NCBI GenBank assembly: GCA_963995505.1
Contig: OZ023188.1
Location: 14,769,912 to 14,833,911 of the forward strand
DNA length: 64,000 bases
From: Hypericum androsaemum
Taxonomy: Eukaryota; Streptophyta; Magnoliopsida; Malpighiales; Hypericaceae
Reading direction: 5' to 3'
Position numbers and translations under genes: made by a program. Below the pieces are notes generated by a model that made no database searches, was not told the DNA's origin, and saw only the letters and a list, made by a program, of their open reading frames with translations. Below, piece after piece: positions 49,740 to 60,370 of the stretch (positions are counted from its first letter, which is position 1; every line of letters begins with the position of its first letter).

Positions 49740-51600
49740 ATGAATATGTCTCTCTATTGCTTTTGGAGTTTCGATCTCTAGGATGCAAAAGTAGTTGACA
49801 TGCTTGAAATATCTTGGGTTATGTGCAAGTCGTAAACAAGAATATGACTGCTTGAGCGACACGAACAAGAAAGGTACTAGCGATGCAATTCTCTAAGTTG
49901 TCTCGTGAGGGTCCTCGGGTAGTTGCGAGCAATTTTTTTGGTTGTCTTGCAAGGGCATGAAGTGTATTTAGGGGTGACCATGAATTGAATCCAAATCGAA
50001 TTGCGGATTCAATTAGATTTGGTTCATCAAAATTTTGATTCGGATTCAAACCGGCTCAAACAAATTCTAATTCAAATCCAAATTCGTCTTTGGACGAATC
50101 GAAGTCAAACCAATATATCCCAAATTCTTTAATTTGGTGAAATAAATTCAAAATTAATTCACCAAATTATGTATAAAAATATAAAATAAATGAAATATGT
50201 GACGCAGCCATTAGTCACCTAAGTTTCTCTGCTAGAGTTCAATACTGTTTTTGGATGAGAATTTGATTTTGCATTTCTTGGGCCTTAATTGACGTCAGAA
50301 CTAGACCTTGTGTGATAAATTTGTTCCGGGCATTTTCCACCACCATGATCCTCAATTGTGATAATTAATGATAGCAATTAATTCTTTCTATTTTATCTTC
50401 ATAGCAGAATTCTATAAATGGAACCGATTTTGGCAAATATGGTGCTTACATTAAAATGTTACGCTATTTAATTTTCACATCTTATGGCAATTGCACTAAA
50501 ACACTTGTATATAATAGAAGGTGTCTTTCTTCAACTAAGCACACACAACTAATTCTAAGCAATTGTTGTTCCTTTTTTATTGTATCCTCCTTCTCCCTCC
50601 AACAATATGCCTGGAAAAAATAGGTCTTCATCCCCAAAGCACGAAGCTACTTGTCTAAATGTAATTGATGTGTACAACCTATGCTCAATAGAGAGTACTC
50701 TTGTGATACTCTCTCATGACATGCCTTCTTCTGCTGTTGCAGCCATAAGAAGAAGCCTCAACTCTCTCGACGAGTCTGATCAGGAGCGTGAGCTTCGTGC
50801 CTCAATTCAAGAGGCACAAGTCGAGCTACAACTGGAGAAGGACCGTGTGGAGAATCTAATTCTGTGCGAGATCATTGGTGATGGCTCCCCGCTCGATGTC
50901 CAAGTTGATAAACTTAGCATGAACGAGCTTTTAATCTTTGAGAAATACATACATCGCATGTGCAAACGTATCGACAACCATATGGCTGCTATGAATATGT
51001 GAAAGGGATATTAGACATCAATATGTAGATGTTCATTTTCTATAAATAATGTGGTCTATGACATTGGCCATGAATATTAAGTTATTTTTTATATTGATAA
51101 TAAGTGATCACTTTTTGGTTTGACGCATTTTTTGCTTTAGTGTTATGTGATCAAAGGGAAGGTATCCGCCCACATAACATATCACATCATCTTACCTATT
51201 GACTTGGATTATGACATAGAAAACTTAAACTTTATTTTGTACATCTATAACTAGATGACCAAAGTTTCCATGCATAAATCTTGATGACTAAAATTTTCAT
51301 ATTCTGAAACTTCAATAAAACCAAATTGACTACATCAACTAAGTTTGATGTTGTAGATCGTAGAATAATGTTGAGCCATATACAAGAAGAGAGTTAGGAA
51401 CATGAACACTATATCGATTGTTTAGTTAGTTAATACACATATTATATGTGTATAATACACGAATTTTTTTACTTTGAAATTTAAATCAAGTATAGAACTA
51501 CATAATTGGTCTACCAAAATACTTTTATGCCTTTCTTTCAAGGGAAAAAGAAATCCACAAGTTAGGACCGGTATTAATAGTTCTAGTTTGATTTCCAACC
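49740..51600 (+). repeat. Third copy of the palindrome repeat, single orientation
   Basis: It begins like the arm sequences (GTTGACATGCTTGAAAT, then TTATGTGCAAGTC), passes through the MADS-like ORF and ends like the outer arm (GTTTAGTTAGTTAATACACA, TTGGTCTACCAAAATAC, GGACCGG). An AT-rich insertion at about 49970-50190 is not in the arms. It has no inverted partner. A further outer-arm scrap (AGTAGAACATTTTTTAATGT at 53181-53200, resumed at 54513) hosts the first Mutator-like element. Confidence 0.7.
50607..51002 (+). CDS. Small MADS-like (type I) ORF, third copy
   Basis: An intact frame of 131 aa from MPGKNRSSSPKHE, with an in-frame Met nine codons earlier. The MADS-like core reads CLNVIDVYNLCSIESTLVIL. 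It is followed by DESDQERELRASIQEAQVEL, a coiled coil with heptad Leu/Val, then VENLILCEIIGDGSPLDVQV and LSMNELLIFEKYIHRMCKRI. The phrase CEIIGDGSPLD is kept in all three copies. The linker region differs most from the palindrome copies. A TATA-like word (TATATAATAG) lies about 100 bp upstream. Two of three copies being open argues for coding function at some time; expression is unknown. The alternative is a transposon-borne ORF of unknown type. Confidence 0.6.
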   Translation: MPGKNRSSSPKHEATCLNVIDVYNLCSIESTLVILSHDMPSSAVAAIRRSLNSLDESDQERELRASIQEAQVELQLEKDRVENLILCEIIGDGSPLDVQVDKLSMNELLIFEKYIHRMCKRIDNHMAAMNM

Positions 51601-51749
51601 TGTTTGAAAAACCAAAACAAATGGAAATTAGAATTCTTTTTCAGAGTTTTAAAAATGTGGGTGTATTTGGAACCAGTTTTTTTCGGAAAGAAATTCCTAT
51701 TTGGTGTAGTAAAAGTCAAGAATCGGAAACCCGTTAGAAACAAGTCGGA

Positions 51750-53200
51750 TTTGTAGTGACCAAAATGGAATTGGGCGCAAAATTACTTTTATACCCATTT
51801 ATCCATTTCTAAACCTCCCGAGTCCCGACCACAGCCTCCTCGTCGACCACCCCTCCCTGTGCTACTCCGAGTTCCCTCTGCCGCCGTCCGCCGAGCCGGA
51901 ACCTGTTGCATGTTCGAATTGGTGGCTAAATGCGGGATTTTTGCCTCTGGTGAAATCGGAAAATTAGGGTTTTCAGGAGATGAATTGGGGATTGGAATCG
52001 GGAGGAAGAAAAGTAGCTAAGACTGAAGATGGTGTACATCGCTTGATGGGTTTTTGTCGAATTGATGAGCAGGGAAAAGGGTGCTTCCATGGTGGAAAGG
52101 TTGTTTCTTTGACTGCTTTTTTCTAGAAGTGCAGATGTTGACCTTGTTGTACTTGTACATGCGGCAGGACCTTTCCAACAAACGGAGAAAAGTAGTGAGA
52201 CTGTGTTTTTTTCCCTAGGAATCTACCTAGGAATCAGCAATGGTAGGGTTTTTTCCCTTGCCTTTCTAGACAACAGCTTAAGATAGGAACTTACACTAGC
52301 TTGGTGAGACTGTGTTTTATGTAAGATAGTAGCTAATGTGCAAGAATATTCAACCTTGAAAAAAAAGGTGCAACTTATGGGCATGAGCTTTGCTTAGAGC
52401 AGCACTTAATGTGAAGATTTATGAACTACTAAGGGTATATTTGACGGGATGAGCAGCATCTAGTGTACTCACAGTATTAGTAGCTTTGTGTCTTACGTTG
52501 CTAATTCACCCAGAAATGCCAACGGGCATTTAGCCTAACGGTTTAGGCGTAACTTAACTTCAAAGAGGTTAAGGGTTCAATCTTTGGCATTGTAACCAGG
52601 TATAATATTTACCTTTAAAAAAAATTCACCCAGAAACGCGAGGAGTCACCCGTGATCATCGGTGCCCTCTATGAGAATTAGGTGCATAGTTTGTCTGAAT
52701 ACTCCACAGATATAATCAGAGTTGCTTCTATAGGTTGAATGAGATTAGATAGTACACTTGATAGTCATCGGTGCTCTTGATAGTCAACATGAACAGCTTG
52801 CATGATTAGTTTTGGTTACTCTAATGATTTGGTTGTAATGATCAGAGATGGCTGTTTGCTGGTTGGTTGGTTCTAATGATCGTTGTAAGCTTGTTCGTAA
52901 GAAGCATTCAGTTAAAAGAGTTGTAAGTATTTGGTTAAATGTAAAGGTATTAATGTAAAAAGATCAAATTAATTTTTAAGTTAAAATTTTAGTTTCAAAT
53001 AAGAAAATACAAAAATGATTTCATTCATCTTAAAAAAAAAGTGATTCCATTTTGTTTCCATTAAAAATTGGAAATAAAATTCGTGGAATTTGGTTACATG
53101 CAGACTGTATATTATTGAACCCTTTTAATGTGATCGATGTTAATTGTTTTAGTTATTGTGGCAGTTTGATTTCCTTAAATAGTAGAACATTTTTTAATGT
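51750..53200. other. Gene-free stretch with one SINE
   Basis: The GC-richer part at 51820-52060 looks like a leader or first exon without an obvious protein. Apart from the SINE nothing is supported. Confidence 0.35.
52520..52622 (+). mobile_element. tRNA-derived SINE
   Basis: It has the A box TAGCCTAACGGTTTAGGCGT and B box GGTTCAATCTTTGG, and ends in TTTACCTTT plus an A run. The 17-bp duplication AATTCACCCAGAAATGC (52503-52519) and AATTCACCCAGAAACGC (52623-52639) differs by one base. Confidence 0.85.
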
Positions 53201-53420
53201 GATATTTATAAATAGGCAAATTACCCTCACATCCCTGAGATTTGGTCACCCTCCCCATAGGGTCCCTGACTTTTGGAAAAAGATTGTCCCGTCCCTAAGT
53301 TTTGACGATAATAGACTCTCGGGTCCCTGGCTAACGTCATCGGCTCTTTTTTTATTTTTGGTCATGAAAATGACCAAAATACCCTTAAACAAAAAATAAA
53401 TTTTTTACCTTCTTCAACCT

Positions 53421-53632
53421 TTTACCTCCCCCTCCCCCTCCCGCTCCCGCTCCCCCCCTCCTTCCCCTCTCCCCCTCCCGCTCCCCCTCCCGTTCCCGCT
53501 CCTGCTCCCCCCCTCCTCTCCCTCTCCCCCTCCCGCTCCCTCCCTCTCCCGCTCCCGCTCCCGCTCCTCCCCTCCTCCCCCTCTCGCCCTCCCCCTCCCG
53601 CTCCCTCCCTCTCCCCCTCCCGCTTTGTACGA
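53421..53632. repeat. CCCCTCCCGCTC simple-sequence block
   Basis: About 210 bp of nearly pure C/T with G only in CCCGCTCCC words on the plus strand. Open frames across it are Arg/Gly/Glu-rich artefacts of the repeat. Confidence 0.85.
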
Positions 53633-53760
53633 CGTCCCGACGCTGCCCTTCCCCAGCACCTCCGCCGACGCCCGCAGCAGGTCCTCCAGGTCGAAGCTGT
53701 ACGCCCCGCCGTCGAAGAAAAATAGCTTGTTCCGCTCTCCGGCGGCTGCGGCACTGAGCC
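53632..53760 (-). pseudogene. Captured LRR receptor-kinase fragment
   Basis: The minus strand reads [20 protein letters not shown], then [19 protein letters not shown]. This is the juxtamembrane segment and glycine-rich loop of the RLK902/PRK-type (often atypical) LRR receptor kinases, where this order is very conserved. It stops exactly at the end of that motif, in the CT-rich block. It is about 40 codons and cannot function as a kinase. Confidence 0.82.
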
Positions 53761-53865
53761 GTTGATCGAAGCCCAGTTACCTGCCTTGCCGTCGAGCTCC
53801 ACCGCTCCAAGTCCCACCCCGCATCCTCAGCCGCAGTTGGCGCCGGAAATGGGGTAGGTCAAAGT

Positions 53866-54031
53866 GGGTCCAGCCCTCCAATTCCAGAATGGCGCCGTAA
53901 CCGCTCTCAAACGCCAGATTTCCTCCGACCAACATCAGCTTCGCGGCTCCTATGAAGAGATCATCTCCACCATCGGTCTCTTATTCTTCCTCTTTGTTGT
54001 CATCGCCGGCGTCCTCAAGGTCTTCGCCTAG
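53866..54031 (+). pseudogene. Second captured fragment, C-terminal membrane helix
   Basis: The plus strand reads QFQNGAVTALKRQISSDQHQ, then LRGSYEEIISTIGLLFFLFV, then VIAGVLKVFA and a stop at 54029-54031. It looks like the tail-anchored C-terminus of some host protein; I do not recognise the parent. Its strand is opposite to the kinase fragment, so at least two genes were sampled. Confidence 0.5.
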
Positions 54032-54549
54032 GGGGACTCTCCGTCGGTCTCATTTTAGGCTAAATTTCCTCGATCTATTCCCCATAGCCGTCGAGCTTCG
54101 ATCTCCGCTTATCTCCTGCCGGCGATTTTGAACTAGGGACCTCCTTCTCTTCGTCTTCTTCTTCTCGTTGTGAGCTTAGATCTGTTTCAGTGGTTGTTCT
54201 GTTTCTTATTTATTGAAATTAGTAGATTTTGAGCTTATTTTTGGTTTCGGTGATGATTGGGGAGAGGGAGGGAGGTAAAAGGTTGAAGAAGGTAAAAAAT
54301 TTTATTTTTTGGTTAAGGGTATTTTGGTTAAGGGTATTTTGGTCATTTTCATGACCAAAAATGAAAAAAAGAGCCGATGACGTCAGCCAGGGACCCGAGA
54401 GTCTATTATCGTCAAAACTTAGGGACGGGACAATCTTTTTCCAAAAGTCAGGGACCATAGGGGGAGGGTGACCAAACCTCAGGGATGTGAGGGTAATTTA
54501 CCCTTTATAAATTGATAACCTCTCTAGATCGGTAAAAACATAGTATTTA

Positions 54550-55418
54550 GAAAAAAAAACTCACAAGTCCCTAAGTTTATCTATAATGTACTAGGAGGTC
54601 CTTTCAATAATTTTTTAGTCCCTGAGTTTTAAGAAATTGAAGTGATTAGTCCCTAAATCTATTTTTGGTCAATATTTTTTATGGAATATCAAAATTACCC
54701 TTATCTTTCTCCTAGCAGATAAAATGAAAGTAAAAAATTGGTGAGTAAATTACCCCTCAGTCTAGAAAAACAAAAAAAAACTCACTTTTTTCAATCTCAA
54801 AAATGTTTAGAACACCGAAGACACAACACCAAAAATATCAAACTAATTAACCAAAAATACTCAATTGAATTAAATTTCGTGAAGCATCTAGAACAAAATC
54901 ATATGCTTTTGTTGCTACAGATTATCAATAACAAAAGTGAAGCCCTAACTGAACACGATGAAACCCAAAATCATATGCTTCAGTTGCTACAGATTATCCA
55001 TAATCAAAATCACAGTTAGGAACATCCAAGCTCCAACTCCAACAGAATCACAACATATTCAGAACTCACTCTAATTGAAGCGATGAAACCCTAATTGAAC
55101 GAGTGATTCCAAAGTACTCTAACTAATCCTTAAGCGGTGAAGCCCTAATTGAACGCGGGGTAATCCAAAACGGAGAACGGGAAAAGAAACGCAATGGAAA
55201 ACGGTAAGCAATCGCCCTTGTATAAATCCTAGACTGGAAAAAACCTCCTTCCGCGTCAACCCAGTCTCTTCCCCGAGTCGGCGAACCCTCCTCCTCCACC
55301 GTCTCAATTCTCTAAACCCTCCCGATAACCTTGCGATAAACTGTAATTTAGTTCTCCCGATGCCGTAATCAAAATTCCTGGGGATTAGAAAGGGGAAAAA
55401 AGAAGACGAGATGGGCGA

Positions 55419-55452
<34 letters not shown>

Positions 55453-55931
55453 CGCGCCAAGGACAAGGACCTCTGTATTTCTTTCAAGCGACTCCCTTTC
55501 TGCAGCTGCGCGTAACGATAAAGGCTGTTCGATTGCTCGAACTTTTAATTTACTGATTGCACGTAATTAACTGCTTGGTGCTTTTGTTTAATGATAAAGG
55601 GTGTTTGATTCTCTGTGTTTTGTCTCGTTTAATTGAGTATTTTGGGTTAATTGGTTTGATGTTATTGGTGTTGTGTTTTGGTGTTCTAAATGTTTTAGAG
55701 TTTACTTTAAAAAAAAAAGTATTTTAGAGGTTAAATAAGATGATTTTTTTATTTTTATTTATTTATTAGTTAACAAAGAAGGGTAGTTTTGACATTCTAC
55801 AAAAAATATTGACCAAAAATATACTCGAGGATGAATCAGTTCAATTTTTCATAATTTAGGGACCAGAAAGCTATTAAAAGGATCTATTAGTACATTATAT
55901 ATAACTATAGAGACTTACGAATTTTTTCCTC
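54550..55931. mobile_element. Mutator-like element 2
   Basis: TIRs of about 170 bp: the left begins GAAAAAAAAACTCACAAG and includes TTTTTGGTCAATATTTTTTATGG; the right is the diverged inverse. The duplication TAGTATTTA is perfect (54541-54549, 55932-55940). The TIR family differs from elements 1 and 3. The interior has a 72-bp imperfect direct repeat (about 54896-55015), a 33-G run and GC-rich sequence at 55130-55500 that could be a captured gene piece. Confidence 0.85.
55420..55452 (+). repeat. 33-base poly(G) run
   Basis: An uninterrupted G homopolymer inside element 2. Its real length is uncertain, as such runs are hard to sequence. Confidence 0.9.
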
Positions 55932-56210
55932 TAGTATTTAATATATATTTTTAAATATCTTAGTTTTAAATTTGGATCCAACTTCCGCTTAAAGTAATAT
56001 TATGAATAAGTAATTCTATATTTGCATACTTTACAAATTTCAAAAATATTTATTTGTGATAAGCTTACTTGTTTGATAATCTTTATATCTAAACAAATAT
56101 TTAACTTTTTAATTAATTTTATTCATTTTTACACGTATGTTCTCATAAAAAATATATTGACCTTACTAAAAATCTAGATAACCAAAACATTAATACTATA
56201 ATTTAAACTT

Positions 56211-57435
56211 GGGCAAATTACTCTCACGTCCCTGGACTTTGGTCACCCTCCCCCTAGGGTCCCTGGATTTTGGAAAAAGATTGTCCCGTCCCTAAGTTTT
56301 GATGATAATAGACTCTCGGGTCCCTGGTGCCGGAATATTCCCTTTTCTCCGGTGAACCTCCACTTGAAATGACCAAAATACCCCTCTAACTTAAAAAAAT
56401 AAAAAATATGGAGGACGTAAAACTAATTTCTGACCAATGAAAATCAGGATCCCACTCACTGCGAAGCAGGAGGTGGTCTAAGACCGACCGTGGTTGACCC
56501 CCCCACACCCTGTGACGAACTTGAGCCTTTAGGAAGTTGAAGGAGAAGAGGTTAGCTCCAACTCTTCCACATCCATTTCCGATACCCGAATACCCCAGGA
56601 TTTGAGCAGACTGGCTTTAGCTATATGGAGCTTGAGTGATTTATCCACCAGTAGCTTTCCGATGAGGATCTTCTCCTTAACCATAGCTTGGTTTGTTGAG
56701 TTGGTAGGGAGGCTCATCTTTGGCCCAATCCGGAGGGTTTGTGTCTTTTTTAGCAGATCTTCCATGTTGGGTTTACTCCCTCTGTGGGAACTACTCCCAG
56801 CCATTAAATGAAAGAGTGGGTGAGGAAATTAATGGGCGAGTAAATGCATGAAGATGAGAAATTAGTGGTAGGAATTTTGTAATCCAGCTCGAAAAGTTCA
56901 AGAGGAAGGAGAGAGCTCTAAGCCTAGAGAGGGAATTTCAGAGAGAGAAAGAAAAAAGTGTGACCACTATTGTTTGGCGACAAATTGATAGGTGTACATT
57001 AGGTTGTGGGTTGACAAGCGGTGGAAATTAAGTTTTTAGAGAATGGAATTTTGTTTAGATTAGGTTTTAGATCTGGGTCAATAATCAAAATTAGGTTTTC
57101 CAAATTCAAAAAATAATTTGGGTTCGTTTAGATCCGGAGATAATCGGTATTAGAAATTAAGCATTTTAGAGAAAGAAATTTTGTTCTTGGTGATGGAGGT
57201 AAAAGATGGATAGGAAGGAGATGGAGAGAGAACGGAAAAAAAATTATTTTTTTAAGTTAGAGGGATATTTTGGTCGTTTCAAGAGGGAGTTCACCGGAGA
57301 AAAGGGAATATTCTGGTTCCAGGGACCCGAGAGTCTATTATCATCAAAATTTAGGAACAAGACAATCTTTTTCCAAAATCCAGGGACCCTAAGGGGAGGG
57401 TGACCAAAATCCAAAGATGTGAGAGTAATTTTTCC
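56211..57435. mobile_element. Mutator-like element 3, same family as element 1
   Basis: It begins GGGCAAATTACTCTCACG and ends with the diverged inverse. Its TIR shares long near-identical parts with element 1 (TTTGGAAAAAGATTGTCCCG, AATAGACTCTCGGGTCCCTG). The 9-bp duplication TTTAAACTT is perfect (56202-56210, 57436-57444). No transposase is present; one small ORF lies inside. Confidence 0.88.
56529..56804 (-). CDS. Small ORF inside Mutator-like element 3, possibly a LINE ORF1-like piece
   Basis: Ninety-one codons, starting MAGSSSHRGSKPNMEDLLKK. The part VKEKILIGKLLVDKSLKLHI resembles the first strand and helix of DUF4283-type proteins carried by plant LINEs (pattern LVGKLL.D...). The rest of such a domain is missing. 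It may be a captured piece with a new stop. Expression is unknown and the call is an inference. Confidence 0.35.
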   Translation of the reverse strand: MAGSSSHRGSKPNMEDLLKKTQTLRIGPKMSLPTNSTNQAMVKEKILIGKLLVDKSLKLHIAKASLLKSWGIRVSEMDVEELELTSSPSTS

Positions 57436-57444
57436 TTTAAACTT

Positions 57445-58390
57445 TAATAAACTGACGCTACTAACAAAAATTTATAGGTCTGCCACTCTATGTGATGTCC
57501 CAATTTCTTAAATATTATGGCATATTAAATCCTTGGTATAGTCAAGCCGAAACCCGAAAGTTTGTTTCTACATTGTTATTAAAAATTAAAGAGTAACTCT
57601 AGAACTTGATTCCAAAAAGCGGTCATTCTAAATTTACTTGTAACAATATAAAGTATCTTGTTTTGTATTATTACTATGTTCTTAGTCATATTTTGATATG
57701 ATGAGATATTATAATCGAGATATATAACTTAATGTTTTAGTTATCATAGCTAGGCACGGCACGGCACGGTTCAAATAAAACCGTCCAACTAGCTGTTTGA
57801 GAATCTGAATTGTGGTCAAGATTCTTCTAATCGTCTCATTAATTTTTTAGAAGGTTCTGATTACAGCTCCGATTTTTAAGGAATCATCTTAATCATTGAA
57901 TCGTGAAAGTGTGCAACCATCAAAACAGATTAGATTTTGATTTTGTCATAGCTAAATCGTGAAATTTCTTTATTTTTCAAAAAATCTACCCGCGATGGGA
58001 CCGGATTTAGTCATGGAACAAAGAATCCAGGACCAATCTGGATAGTAAACCATTCGATATATATAGAGTAAACCATTCGATCATAACTAAGTAGACCATT
58101 GAATCATAACTGAATAAACTATTCAATAAATTGGTAGACAATTGTATCCAACCCTTTTTATCCGGAAGGGTCCCGATTTATCCGGGACGGGATAAAAACG
58201 AATCATTGAATCATAACTAGATAAACCATTGAATCATAACTGAGTAGATCTTTGAATCATAACTAAGTAAATCATTGAATCGTTCAAGACGGTCCTAAAC
58301 CTAATAGGATAATTCCGGTCCAGGTTACATATTTTTGAAACCGTCACCGGAAATTCCAAAACCGTAGCCTAGCCTAATTATAGCAATATT
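57445..58390. other. Spacer with short repeats
   Basis: There are no genes. GCACGGCACGGCACGG near 57757 and CCGTAGCCTAGCCTA near 58362 may be ends of a decayed TIR element, not proven. Confidence 0.35.
58045..58280. repeat. Degenerate 21-24-bp minisatellite
   Basis: Variants of ACCATTGAATCATAACTGAG recur about eight times in two groups, split by 80 bp of unrelated sequence (58125-58200). Confidence 0.7.
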
Positions 58391-58550
58391 TTTCATGGGC
58401 TAACCACGTAAACGAGGCCCATGGATGGAAATCCACAGAGATGGGAATCCACGGAGGCAGTTGTCTTCTTCTCGCCCTTCAACCAAATATAGATTCCTTA
58501 GAAGGAAATTTCGTAAGAGGACGGGAAATAAATAACAGAAGGAAAAGAAA

Positions 58551-60164
58551 ATGTCGACGGCGCTGATCCGATCGGGAATTCTCCGAAATGCCCTCCGCGG
58601 CGGCTCGAGAGCCGGCTCCGCTCCTCCCAAGCGCCCCTTCTCTTCCTCCGCCCATCACGACGTCGATTGTAACTCTCTCCCCCTTTTTGTACCAAATCCA
58701 ATTTTTTTCTAGGTTTAATAGATTTAGGGTTTCGATTCGGGGATTCCTTTACATAGTAAAATTGAATCTTTAGGATTTCATTTTCCAGAAACGTCTGATT
58801 ATTGGTTTCTGATTTTGCTGGAAATCTTTGAGCTGTTTTTTTTGTCAAGAAAAATTTAGGTGGGTTGGCCTAAATCCCCGGGATCTTGATGGTATTAGGA
58901 TTCGATCCCTCCCAACTCAAGCTTAAGGGCGGACCCGTTTCCATCCGGCCACACTTGCGTTGGTTAATCTTTGAGCTGTTTAGCTAATAAAGTACTTAGG
59001 ATTTCGCGGATCGAAAATTTGTGATTTTGATTTCTGGATGGATGATTAGATGAGGCGAAGGAGGCGGCCAAGTGGGAGAAGATAACGTACGGTGGAATTG
59101 TTTCATGCACTGCCCTGGCTTTTTACTGCCTGTCAAAGGGTCATCACCACTTTGAGGAGCCCCCTGTAAGCCTTACTGTCTTCTCTTTCCGGAGTTATGT
59201 TTGCTTTGGTTCTGTGATTGTTACGTTACCTATGGAATGCCGAGATGAGTTTCGAATCTGCATTTTGCTTTCCTGACAGCTTGACTTGGTTTACCTCTTT
59301 GATTGTGCAGCCATACCCGTATTTGCACATCCGCAACAAGGAGTTCCCGTGGGGTATGCTTTCTTTACTTTTTATTGTGCATAGACTGTTCATTCTTTAT
59401 TTCAGTTATTCTATCATGTCGTTTCATGGCCATATTTGGTTTATATCTGATTTATCTTTTGCCATTTATGTTGCTATTGCAAGGTCGAGTTTGGTATTCA
59501 TTTCTTGTAGCCTGCTTTTTACATAAGATTGCTTATAATTTATTGTAAGTGCTGAATTTCCTGGAAAATGAGCTCTGTAACTTGACTGAGACATTTGTCG
59601 ACTGTTTGTTAGAGTAGGTGATTTTCTTTGGTTGTGTTTCTGGGACATGTTGATGGTGTGGAAGAATGCAATGCTTTGGTTGAGCAAGTTTAAGCCAATA
59701 TGTAGCTAGGGAGCAGACATCACTTCTTTTGTTTCACCACGTCGAAAGGGAGATAGATCTTGCTGAGTTCTCTTTTGGTAGAAGACAGTAGGACTAAGTT
59801 ATTGCATGTATGATTGTAGCCAGGACCAAACTACGGATATTCTATGTTCTATGCTATCATTTTTTTTCTTTTCTGAATTTGCTGTTTAAGATTGTTGTTG
59901 ATCAATTTGATAGTTTGCCATTTTCTTTGTACTTTGATGAGTGCTGGCCCTAATTTGTTGCAGTTGACTCATGACATTTTTCAAATGGCTGTTTTTTGGG
60001 TGCAAATTAACTCCAACTACAAGCAGAGTGCTTTAACTTTTTGCGAAGTCGATATCTTCCTCGATAATCAATTTTTTTTAAACAATTGGTGGTGTACTAT
60101 ACAATTTTTATATCGTGTGCTTCCAGGACCCGACGGCCTTTTCGAGGTTAAGGAACACCACTGA
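58551..60164 (+). CDS. COX6A: Cytochrome c oxidase subunit 6a, copy B
   Basis: The same mitochondrial complex IV subunit as copy A. Exons: 58551-58668, 59050-59165, 59311-59353 and 60127-60164, with exon sizes identical to copy A (118, 116, 43, 38 nt) and 104 aa. It starts MSTALIRSGILRNALRGGSR, more usual than the Trp of copy A. The membrane helix is GGIVSCTALAFYCLSKG. The end is EEPPPYPYLHIRNKEFPWGP, then DGLFEVKEHH. Intron 1 is longer by a SINE (58839-58965). A poly(A) signal AATAAA lies at 60348. Both copies are intact and could be expressed; I cannot tell which is the main gene. Confidence 0.96.
58839..58965 (-). mobile_element. SINE in intron 1 of COX6A copy B
   Basis: It is flanked by perfect copies of AATCTTTGAGCTGTTT (58823-58838, 58966-58981). 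On the minus strand it shows GTGTGGCCGGATGGAAACGG (A-box part) and GGGATCGAATCCTAATACC (B box) and ends in an A tail. Copy A has the single, empty target. Confidence 0.9.
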
Positions 60165-60370
60165 GCAATCAGCTACTCCATGGAGACGCAAGAAGCTCTA
60201 TGGTTCAGCGTACATGTTTTTTCAGCCAGCATTCTCAATCAGACCAGTTGAACAACCTTGGATGATTGTGGTAGCACTACCATTATGTGTGATCCAATTG
60301 TCTAGTCTTTTTTTTTCGTGTTATTGAACTCAAAATGTTTGCTTGTCAATAAAAGTGGTCTGAGATTAAG

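Larger units (their letters stand above)
53214..54503. mobile_element. Mutator-like element 1 with captured gene pieces
   Basis: TIRs of about 200 bp: the left begins AGGCAAATTACCCTCAC and includes GATTGTCCCGTCCCTAAG; the right is its inverse. The 9-bp duplication TTTATAAAT is perfect (53205-53213, 54504-54512), the hallmark of Mutator-like elements. There is no transposase; the interior holds a receptor-kinase fragment, a simple CT-rich block and a membrane-protein fragment. It is a Pack-MULE. Confidence 0.88.
58395..60370 (+). repeat. Segmental duplication, COX6A copy B unit
   Basis: This is the counterpart of 43215-45040. It carries a SINE in intron 1 that copy A lacks and does not have the downstream SINE of copy A. 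Confidence 0.85.

Noticed and set aside
53385..53817. Long Arg/Gly/Glu-rich ORFs on the minus strand
   Set aside because: They are translations of the CCCCTCCCGCTC block in all frames, not proteins; only the receptor-kinase piece beside it is meaningful.
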